Shown here in pieces: positions 25,201-37,200 of a DNA stretch of 64,000 bases. The position numbers and the translations under genes were made by a program. Each line of letters begins with the position of its first letter. Within the stretch, counting starts at the first letter, position 1. This DNA comes from Nipponacmea schrenckii. Taxonomy: Eukaryota; Mollusca; Gastropoda; Lottiidae. The stretch spans positions 19,144,317 through 19,208,316 of the forward strand of contig CM060202.1 in NCBI GenBank assembly GCA_030562195.1. The letters run 5' to 3'. The notes beneath the pieces were generated by a model. The model ran no database searches. It saw nothing but the letters and a program-made list of their open reading frames with translations, and was not told the origin of the DNA.

Positions 25201-28200
25201 ACGCCTAACTGAAAAGACAGACTTCTTAATACTCTAGAATTTTATTCTGGTCATACGTTTCGGGCTGGATTGCCCTTCATCAGTGACATTGTTACAATAG
25301 CAAATCGCGGTATTTATAGGGAAAGGATTGTGACGTAATAATGGTTAATTGAGATTAAATGTGATTGATAGAGATTGAAAGAGATTGACAAAGATTAAAC
25401 ATGATTAAAATAGATTGAAAGAGATTACTAGAGATTGACAAAGATGGTTAGAGATTATAAGTGATTGATAATAAATAAAGTTGTTGATTCCGAAGGATTC
25501 GAATCCTTCGGAATCAACAACTATTACTAATTAATTATCAACTTTATTTATTATCAATCACTTATAATCTCTAACCATCTTTGTCAATCTCTAGTAATCT
25601 CTTTCAATCTATTTTAATCATGTTTAATCTTTGTCAATCTCTTTCAATCTCTATCAATCACATTTAATCTCAATTAACCATTATTACGTCACAATCCTTT
25701 CCCTATAAATACCGCGATTTGCTATTGTAACAATGTCACTGATGAAGGGCAATCCAGCCCGAAACGTATGACCAGAATAAAATTCTAGAGTATTAAGAAG
25801 TCTGTCTTTTCAGTTAGGCGTCTCACACGTCTACACTATTTACTCTCTACGAGCGCCCTGCATCTGATTGGATCCTGATACGCCAGCCTTCTACAAGCAG
25901 TTATCCAGCTTCCAGAGACAACACGGAGGAGTTTCAGTCGTCTATCTGATACTTTAAAATAATATATGTTCTGCTAATACAACCACCTTTATTAAGAGCC
26001 CACCTTATGCGACCAAAAGTCCCCCTACGAGTTTTCAATGTTATTAACGATTGATTAGCCACCACCTTTATTAAGAACCCACCTTCAATAAGCGACCACT
26101 ATTTCCCCCCTACGAGCTTTCAATGTAATTAACAACTGATAAGTGACCACCTTCATTACCCAACAAGAGATCATGTATTTACACTCCCATGTAATCAAAA
26201 TTAGTCCATTAAGGAACCACTTAAGTCTGTGAATACAGGTTCTATTGTAGATAATAAAGGCCAATATGGCATGATATTGTCAAGGCCCATTTATGTAAAT
26301 TGATATTATATTTATTACAGGCAGCATTAGATGCTATAAATGAATTAGATTTATTTGGTGCTAGAGGTGGAATGGCGTCAGTGATACATGTTTTACCTGA
26401 TGAAGCTCAGCAATGTCAAGCTATACTAGACTCTATGTTACCTCGAGAGTCTTCTTCCAAAGAAATAGATTCAGCTTTATTAACTGTTATAAGTTACCCA
26501 GCATTCGCTGTGGATGATGTTCAATTGATAGAAGAAACTAGAAGAACTATCAAAGAGAAACTCGAGGTAAGGGTTTTAAAATCCTTTTTCACAAAGTTTC
26601 CTTAAGGTCTTTTAATCTTGAAATTGAATTCTCCAGTTCCTTACCACTTATCTCGATGTTGTATATAGTTCATGCTATCACAATGTTAGATAGGAAAATT
26701 CTCTGATTTTGAGAAATACAGTAATCTCGCTTGATTTAAGTAGGAATTGTTTGGTAATATATATTGGTTGTTGATATTCCTTTCAAATGATCATTATAAC
26801 TCACAATGCCAGATTATTATCTCTTGTTTATTCCTAATTTTTTAATTATTGTTAATTATACTGTACTAAATATAGTTCTAGCTCTGTGACCTGGGCATAT
26901 TCTTTTTATGGTAATACTATTATCATATCACCTTTACACTAATCACTAAAATCATTTGAACTAATTTGTGAAGATTATCCCTTAGTTTGTTAAATATGAG
27001 TATATTAGATAAAAGTGTTAAAGTAAATTATGTACAGTAAATATCTCCTTCTAGGGTAAATATGGCTGTTCAAGATTTTTACGAGATGGATATAAAACAG
27101 CGAAGGAAGATCCTAGACGATTACACTATGAACCCTGGGAATTATTAGTCTTTGAGAAAATAGAATGTCAATGGCCGTTGTTTTTCACCTATTTTATATT
27201 AGATGGTTTGTTTAATAATGATAAAGAAACGGTAAGAGAAACTGTATTAAGTTATCACACAGATATCTGAAGCACAAGATATATAGATATACTATTTCTG
27301 ACATTTATTAACTCAACGTTTCTTTTAAGTTATAGAAGCACAAGATATATAGATATACTATTTCTCACATTTATTAAATCAATGTTTCACATGCTCATAC
27401 AGACAGGGTTATCAAGATCATTTCTCTTGATAAAGCTGCCTGTATGAGCATGTAAATCATGGATTTCTATATGTTTTATAAACAGTATAATCACACAGTT
27501 ATCTGAAGTTTGATGAATATAACTATGAAATATGTATATCTAATAACTAATAAAAACAAAAATGTTTACTGTTAAACAGCTATGATAGCTGCATATTGTT
27601 TAGATTTATGTCTGGAACTTCAGGTTTACCAGCACGCATCTAACTCACTGAGCTACAACAGCTCATTATGATAAACTTTGACACCTAGACATTTGTCACT
27701 TCAGCAACAAGACTTATATTTTCAGTTAGTTGTAGGTGAATCAGAAATAACATGTTTGATAAGTGCTATGGTAGTTGATATTGGGGTCTATCAGTTAGTA
27801 AAACAATGTAGATGCCTGTAACCCGTATATTATTGTCTCCAGTGCGTTTCAATAAAATTTCTGTTATTTTTGGATGGGATATACAACCAAGAATCTAATG
27901 TTTCAAAGTTTAGATATTGTTGACTATGCAGAAATTCCCTCATTGTACATTTCATAGAGTTACTGGTCTTCATTTACCAAATATGTTTAGTGTTGTGTAG
28001 AATAAGTTTTGTAACTCTGTTTTATTTCTAGGTTGAATATTACCGTGGTAAATTAGATGAATTGATTGTTAAAACTGATGATGGAGTACCAATGATTCCA
28101 GAACTATATTATGTTCCTGCTGATAAGGTAGTTATATTTCATATACCGTACATCCATTAGATATAAAATAGAATCTCATTCCCATATACATTCGCAAGCT

Positions 28201-31200
28201 ATTGATGAAAATTCTTTCAGGCATTATTTTATAGTGATTTTATACACCTAATTATACTACAATATAAGTAGAACAAACCATATCTAATGCTAATCCATCA
28301 ACTCTAAATTTATTTATTAGATATACTATTGATAGTTTACATTTGCAGTGTAGACAAAGAAATGAAATGTCTAGCATTGATTTTGAAATTTTTATTATAG
28401 GTTGATGGCGAATATAAAAAACCCAATAGTCAGAAACGTGTATATGGTGGTAAATTACCTCACATGTGGTCACAGTCTATGTATATACTTGGTAGAATGA
28501 TGTATGAGGTTAGTGTTTATTGTATATCTATGTATATACTTGGTAGAATGATGTATGAGGTTAGTGTTTATTGTATATCTATGTATATACTTGGTAGAAT
28601 GATGTATGAGGTTAGTGTTTATTGTATATCTGTGTATATACTTGGTAGAATGATGTATGAGGTAAGTGTTTATTGTATCTATGTATATACTTGGTAGAAT
28701 GATGTATGAGGTTAGTGTTTAATGTATATCTATGTATATACTTGGTACAATGATGTATGAGGTGAGTGTTTGTTGTATATCTATGTATATACTTGGTAGA
28801 ATGATGTATGAGGTTAGTGTTTATTGTATATCTATGTATATACTTGGTAGAATGATGCATGAGGTTAGTGTTTAATGTATATCTATGTATATACTTGGTA
28901 GAATGATGTATGAGGTGAGTGTTTGTTGTATATCTATGTATATACTTGGTAGAATGATGTATGAGGTGAGTGTTTGTTGTATATCTATGTATATACTTGG
29001 TACAATGATGTATGAGGTGAGTGTTTGTTGTATATCTATGTATATACTTGGTAGAATGATGTATGAGGTGAGTGTTTGTTGTATATCTATGTATATACTT
29101 GGTAGAATGATGTATGAGGTGAGTGTTTATTGTATATCTATGTATATACTTGGTATAATGATGTATGAGGTGAGTGTTTATAGTATATCTATGTATATAC
29201 TTGGTAGAATGATGCATGAGTTTAGTAATGTATATCTATGTATATACTTGGTACAATGATGTATGAGGTGAGTGTTTGTTGTATATCTATGTATATACTT
29301 GGTAGAATGATGTATGAGGTTAGTGTTTATTGTATATCTATGTATATACTTGGTACAATGATGTATGAGGTGAGTGTTTATTGTATATCTATGTATATAC
29401 TTGGTAGAATGATGCATGAGGTTAGTGTTTAATGTATATCTATGTATATACTTGGTACAATGATGTATGAGGTGAGTATTTGTTGTATATCTATGTATAT
29501 ACTTGGTAGAATGATGTATGAGGTTAGTGTTTATTGTATATAATATACCATCGCCTCTCAATGTGTATGAGAATTGTGTGCCTCATAGATTTGTCAGTCA
29601 TAGACTGATATTACTAAAATTAATTCAGAGTTAAGGCTCAATATTCATATCTGTTGACTTCATAGGGGCCTCTAGCAGACCTTAGGGACTTTAGACTGTC
29701 AGGCTTTGTCTTGGAGAGACTTTTCAGGTATTTTCTGGTAACGCACCTGTCTACTTTAAACTTTTAAGAAGTTGCATGTATGGCAGTTGTAAATATGCCT
29801 TGGACAAGATGTTTAGCTCCATATTTTTGGTTTATTCTATGTGCCTATGTTGACCTATTGACTGTAATATTCCAGGGTTTTTTATCACCTGGTGAACTAG
29901 ATCCTCTTAATAGAAGATTGGTAGCTGAACCCAAACCAGATATAGTTGTTCAAGGTTTGTACTGATTTCTCTATCAACTGGAGTTCAATTCTGATTCAAT
30001 TACTCTTCATTTTGATACATTTGAAAGTATTTAACATGTTATTTTCCAAAACACCCTGATATAACAGTGATGGCTTGTTTACTGTTAACCAATATGTTGT
30101 TATTGAATGATATTGCCTCCAGTAGTGTATTGTGTTATGTTATTCATTATAGTGGTAATATTAGCAGAAGATACATTAATTAGAGACAAGTTATTTTCAC
30201 AAGGTATTGAGGTACAGACTATAAATGAAGTACAACCAATACAGGTTTACCCTGCTCGAATATTGAGTCAGATCTACTCTTTATTAGGTATGTTTATCCA
30301 GTGGCTTTTAGCTATTGATAAAATTAAATGGAGTTTTACATCATTATTTTCACTCTTTTTGAACTAACTTGATGAGACACTCCCGAAATTTTGCTAAGTT
30401 TATTTTGTTTTTTGACAAGCTTCAAAGTTCCATGATTGAAGAGAGAAATATTGATATCAATTTTAAAATATTTCCCGATTTTTGTCAAACTGTAGATTTC
30501 TAGATTTTGGTTCTGATATCATTGGATTCCATCATAACATACAAGTTTGATTTATTTCTGCAGGTAAAAATAAGAGATTAGGACTAACAGGAAGGCCTTC
30601 CAGTGAAATTGGTCTCCTAGCAACCAGTAAACTGTATGTGCTCAATGATCAAATATTAGCGTTTATACCCCAGGTAATATTTTACTGTTTCTTTCAATCC
30701 CTCTTGTTTTAACTAAATATTGAAGTTGATTTCAGAGTCATCAGATTCACGTGTTTAAAATATTCATATATCATTATCATAGAGTTGATAAATTCCATAT
30801 ATTGTAAGTCTAGCTATTAAATTGTATGTGCTGGCAAGAGTAGCCTTCAGGCTTGATTAGAACTTACACATACACAAGAATGTTTGATTTACACTTTTAC
30901 CACAAATTGCATTATGAAATGAAAATCAATTCCTGAAGTATAAATTCAAAGAAAATTATTTAGGTTCTAGTTTTTATCAGCAAGTTTATGAACATACAGA
31001 ATTGCATGAATTTCCATATTTGACCTACTGTATTTAACAGCAATTGTTAATTTTATAACATACGTCACTACTGTATAACATGAATAAAATGGCTTCATAA
31101 CAGTGTACCGATCATATTGTTGTATTTCTTACATCAGTCATCTTTCTTGTTCATTCAAAACAATTTATTAATTATTGGTAACTCCATCTTTTTCCATCTT

Positions 31201-34200
31201 TTTTTTGAAAAAGGAGAAAATGTACTTGATTCCAGGGTCTGGATCAATTACAACATTCTTGGCACAAAAAGTTTAAGATAGGAAATAACATTTTTGCTTA
31301 AACAACTGTTTAAAGAATTCTGACTATTTTATTTTTATGCTTTTTCTTACACTCTTTTTTTTCTCAAAACAATCTGATTAAAATGCAGATTTGGTTGTTT
31401 GGTTTTGTATTATTTCTGCAGATTACTATACTTACCATGCATGATCTGACAGATTCTTCATAAAATCATGTTCTGTGAATTTTTGGTTGAAATCATATAA
31501 TAATGTAAAACAGAGAATTTGATTGGTCAAATCTTAAATCAACCAGAACAGAACATGCTTTATAGTTTCTTAAGATCATGGATGGTAACCTGCAGAAATA
31601 AAACTGAATAAACATTTTCATTTTAATCAGATTATCCTCAAACCAAAATTTAATCAAAATCACAATTTTCTTATTTTTAATTCCAAATTTCTAATTTTGT
31701 CCACAGTTTGTAGATGAGAGTCAGTTTTATCTTCCCTGGGACATGGATTTTCTCGTTGATCATTCCAGTAATGATATGGAATATTTGTGTCATAATTGGC
31801 AAATGTTGGGGCGTCCAACGTTTATATTTCCCCTGCGAAATACTATGTTAGGTGTGCTATATATGATATCTTCTATATATTGCTTGTTGTGTGTTTTCCT
31901 AGCATTATAATATGGCTAGAATAATCTGTGCTGACATTTAGATTTAGTTTTTCCTGTTTTAACATGTATTGTCATTTTATTAACCAACATACTTAAAGGT
32001 GGTAGGTCCAAATTGTAATTACTATTTTCTTCAAAATATATATAATTGAAAGGTTATTTTGACCAAGTTTGGAAAATTGCTATAATATTCTAGTGTAATA
32101 GGGAAAGAACAATGCCAAGAGATTTGGCCAAGGACCAGCTGGTAGAAAGGTTCCTTAACTTTGAACCTATGTTGTTACCCTTGTAAAATATAGTTGTTTC
32201 TTTAGTGATAGACCACCATATTGAACCTAATACTTAAAGTGCAAGGAATGATTACTATTGATTCAGCTTTCCATTTTGAAATGACCGTTTTAAGTTATAG
32301 TCTGTTTTTAGGTAAAATGACATTACATAGCTGTATTCCTGCATGTAAGCTCTTTGGCGCCTGCATGAAAATAGATGATGTTGTTCTACTTTAGTGTACT
32401 TTAAACACTTTTATATATTATAATCTAAACCAAATTATAATATTTGCATGACCTGTTTTCAATACCAGTTATAGTGAAGCGTCTGTCTCAGCTGCATTTT
32501 AGATAGAAAAGTCTCCTTTTAAATAGAAGATTTCTAGGTTAAATTTCCCTTATTCTGTCTCTTTTGTGGCAAAATGTTCTTATCGTCGTATAGATAGAAA
32601 TAACAATTTCGTGTCTTACAAATAACAGAGTGTAATATAGATGATAGTAATCATCATTTTAAGCATGTACTAATCTATGTATTAATATTGAGCTGTACTT
32701 GTTTTCTGTAACCTGTGATTAGTTAAGTGGATATTACTAAAGTTAACTTTATTTTAAATTTAAATAAAATTATACTCTACAGTATGTAGTGTGCTTTCAG
32801 TCAAGACTGACTCAATAACAAACTAAGATTCCTTGTGATTAGTTTTCAGTAAGTCATCTGAGCTTTCCTTTATTAATATATTGGATCATGTTTGACCCGA
32901 GAACAGACTGGATAAGTCAGTTGTAAGTCGGTTGATGACCATGATCCTAGCATCACATATATTACCCAGTTCTCTCTGACCCTCTTCAAGATGACTTTCT
33001 GCAATCAAAATCATCTGTTAGAATTGACCCTCCTTTATTTTATGTAGAATTCCATTCTTTTCTTTTTATTCAGTCTTTCTTTTATTAATGTTTGAATTTT
33101 GAATAATATTTCTTTCTAAAGATCCTGATTCTTTTATGTTGATAATTCTACTAACACATGCTATCGATAAATATTAATATATAAATATAAAGTTTATAAT
33201 ACTGACAAAATAACGCTTCATTTCACATTCTGTCACCAAATTTCAGTAATTTAACTAAATTCTTATCATAATATGTAAATATTACTAGCTTAACTACCTT
33301 TTTCCTGCAGTTTAACACAAATTGGTAACTGACACAAAAATAAATTACGTTAATTTTCTTTTAATCCATGTTCTGCAAGAATGTTTTTATGTAAAATGTG
33401 TACAGTAATATGTCTGTACATAGTTTTGGTAAAGCGTAAAAGACTACAGTTTCAATCCAGACCTGAAAGAGATGGCATATTTATTCAAAGACATATTATT
33501 ATCACCACTTCTGTAATATTTCAAATATAACATAATCTTGATAAACATTTTACATTTCAAAATTTTGAATGCTGGACCCTTGTATGAAGACAAACACCAT
33601 GGGTGTATGATGTACTTACAACACAACACTGTTCTTACAATTCAATTCTGTTGATAAATTGTGGTTAGCTCCCTTGATTCGAAACTGATGATAAAGGGAT
33701 TGAGCACTTTAATTTTCTCAGAAATAACTGAATTGAATATTCATTATTTGACATGTACCAGATAAAATAGGTTTTGAATAGGTTATACACCCGTTTCCAT
33801 ATCAAGTTAGATAATAGATGTGTATGTGTATGTGTTTGGCTTCTCAAGGGGAAGTAACTTCTGTGAAATTTAATAACTTGAGAAATGCAAAACTTAGTTA
33901 TAATAATGATAGTCTAAAAACAATACAATACTTGATATACTTAATAAAATATTAACAGTAACTCGTCACTATAATTAAGAGTGAAGTATTATCAGTGTAA
34001 AGAGGGTTTTTATACGCCCACATTATAATGTGGTCGTATATTGTCGTCACCCCTGTCTGTCCGTCGGTCTGTCGGTCCATCGTCCACAATTGCTTGTGAA
34101 CACGATATAAATTGGCTTGTGATTGCAATAGACAAAATAGTTTTCATCTGATTTCAATGAAATTTGATGTGATTATTTTTATTGGTGAGATCTTGAACAA

Positions 34201-37200
34201 GTTCAATATTTACTATTTTTTGATGAACAATATTTGAGTTATTGCCCTTGACTTAGTCCAAACTCATGCAAATTAGCTAGTAAATACAATAGAGACTAGG
34301 TTTCATCTGATTTGAATCAAATTTGGTGTGAACATTAATGTTGATGAGAACTTGGATAAAACCTAAATAATGTTGGAGTTTCTGCCTGTGTTAAAACAGA
34401 AAATATATTTTAAAGTGGGCGTATCTTGCTAGGCAACCACTTGTTTTATTTTTCATATTATGCAAATATTCCTCGGTAGAAAAATACAATTAATACAAAT
34501 AGATTTGTATCCTTATAACCATCTTCATTATTATTATTTTTCTATGTTTAACAATAGGCATTTGTTTATTTGCCAACAGTTTATGGATCAACAACGATTC
34601 TACGTAGCTCTTGATACCAACTTTATGTTGGATTTTCTTCGTACTGAAGTTTCCTATTTAAAAAGCAGCTGGAAGGGTCTTGGTCGCCCAACGCTCACTG
34701 TGACGGTAACTCATGCATTAATGGGTAGGTTTACTAACACCAGTTTTACTAGTACCATGTTAACACCAACCACCTCTAGCCTTTATATTAATACAGAGTT
34801 TCTATTAGTTACCAGTAAAAACTATTGTTCAATCTTTGGAATTATTATTCATATTCGTCCATATTTTATTAAATAGTAAAAAATTAAATTTTCTACTTGT
34901 GAATGATAAATATTTTTCTCTTTGGATCATAAGATATTATCTTTGTCCATGTTGGCTTATTACGTATGTCTGCTTTATTCAGATTTAGTTCTAGTTTTAA
35001 TTCTTCTATGTTTTATGTTCCACACTAAAGCTTTTTGAACATTTTATATTAAAAATATGCTGTCATGGCTTGTAATGTGGTTTAAATTGTTTCTGAATTT
35101 CGAAATTATTAATCAGATTTATTAAGCATTTATTTTAATTATTAAATGACATATTTTTGATAAAAGTTAATTTGATCATTTTTCATTTTGATAATTGTAA
35201 AGATGATTTGTATCATTGATAATTAATATATAATAATATAATAATGTAATTAGGTTATTTCTGTTTTAATTAGATAATCATAACAACCCCCCAACAACAT
35301 TGATAGCTACTATTAAAAAGTTACAGAGTGGATATATAGCTGGTACCAGGTATGCTAGTTCTCACAATATACTTTATTTGGGGTGGGAAAGCCTTTGTTT
35401 ATTGAAACTGATTCATAATTAAATTTGTGGTTGAATCTATTACACAATTAAAACTGAATTGTTGTCCTTGGAAGTTTGACTTATGAAAAAGGGCTATATC
35501 AGATAAAAAAAAACTATGTATTATATTTTCTACATGAGTATTGGCTATTGGCTTCTCAAGATGCATATTGTATAGTAAAAATTAATTCATGTTATTGTTT
35601 ATGTAGGCCCTAAATGAGATATAGATCCGAAAATATTTGCAGAGAGGCAACAGATTGTCCAGAGAGGGGAGTTATCTTTCTTAGCTGATGAGTAATGACA
35701 CACGTCTAAAGAGTGTTAAATGGAAGTGGCAAATTCTTCCAATTTTTCAATGTCTTGATTTTTCAAGGCAAATCTCCTGAATAGTATGCCGTGATTTTAT
35801 TGGAATACCAGACTAAAGATGGTAGTGATAGATTAAAAGCTAATGTCTAATCCCAGTTACAATTCACTTACTATAAATTATAATTGTTCCCTGATTATTG
35901 AATTGTTATTTCTAGAGTACATTTGGGAAGTTTACAAAACTTTTTAACAACATCTTGTGTTACCAAGTTAAGTTTTGTTAGAGATCTGGATGACCCCTAT
36001 CAAGGTGAGATGTTATAACTGCATTCCCTTAGGAAATTGGAGACTAAATATGGTCTTACATTTTTGAAAATGCTTCATCATAAACTCCAAATTTTTAATA
36101 CTCCAACTCAAATTTCTCAAACTAAAAGCTTAGAGAACAACGTATTTCTGATGATTCCAAAGCGCCAAGATGTCAATCAAAATATTGATATTCTTTTGTA
36201 CCGTATGTTAATAGATCACTGCAAACTGAAAAAGCTTTTGAGAGAGGTGGGGCTAAATTCTCACTAGCCGGGGCCCAACTCCAGTGGACCCCACCCTTCC
36301 GATGGAACTGTCTACATTATCGATCTATTCTATTTCTAGGTGAAGAACAGGTGGTAAGATTTATGGATAAATTGATGAGTCCAACCTGCCCCAGGCCAAG
36401 ATTATTATCGAAAGCTAAGAAAGGTGTGAGTGGACGTTTACAGAGGAAGAATTCTGTTCATGGTATTGTTAAACGATCCAGATCTATTCAAGTAGACCCA
36501 GAGCAGGCTGCAGGTAGGTCAGAATGTTATAACACTGGTAGAAAATTAGACAGACATTTGTAAATGTTGTAAATCATAATGGAGTGTAAATGTTGTAATA
36601 ACCATTTAGTCAAATACAACCTTGATTTATTGACATATGATATTTCTTATATATATTGAGGACAAAAATCAATCTTAATATCATGTGCAGTCTTATCTTA
36701 GTGTTTTTATTGTTTTGTTCACCCCTGTTGCATTTTTTCATTTCTTGATGCATGCAGTTTTGTTCTTGTGACAACAATTCAATACTAATATATTGGACTT
36801 AAGTTCTAGCTTTAAGTAAAACCCAAATGATGATCAATTTGAATGTTAGATATATTGAAAAAGCATCTAACAATAAGGTTAAGTTAGGAAGGTATTTGTT
36901 CATTATTTTCATTCTCAAGCGTTGAAACTGTCTTCATTAGCCCATAAGTTGCAGAAAAGTGGGATGTAAAACTCCATTCATTTCATTTCATTTTCATTTC
37001 ACAAGCTTTGATTTGAATATGATATTTTCTGATTAATATAGATACCATATGCTTAAATATTTCTTATTTATGATTCTAATAAAAAGTCAAAAGTCAAAAT
37101 TCTGAAAAGTAGTATATACCAACTCACTCCACTGTACTGATAATATTATGACATTCTGTCTAGTCAACTTACTTCCCCTTATTTAACTGCGAGCCATGGT

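Larger units (their letters stand above)
21656..25952 (-). mobile_element. Penelope-like retroelement with inverted ends (copy 2)
   Basis: Same structure, same target duplication (21643-21655 and 25953-25965) and same disabling changes as copy 1. It was therefore copied with the host segment rather than inserted independently. Forward arm 25070-25501, inverted arm 25502-25952. Confidence 0.93.
21178..26724 (+). repeat. Tandem segmental duplication, copy 2
   Basis: Second copy of 15561-21108, with PHKA exons at 21388-21468 and 26321-26566. After this copy the gene continues normally to the exon at 27055. Differences from copy 1 include a Ser-to-Pro change in the zinc-finger ORF and a few intronic substitutions. 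Confidence 0.92.

Noticed and set aside
28612..29561. Minus-strand His/Tyr/Thr-rich repeat proteins ([11 protein letters not shown])
   Set aside because: They are the reverse reading of the 51-base exon/donor minisatellite, with no independent start, promoter or splice support.
36037..36267. 76-codon ORF between PHKA exons
   Set aside because: Starts inside the intron right after a donor, has no splice acceptor and no resemblance to PHKA or a known protein.
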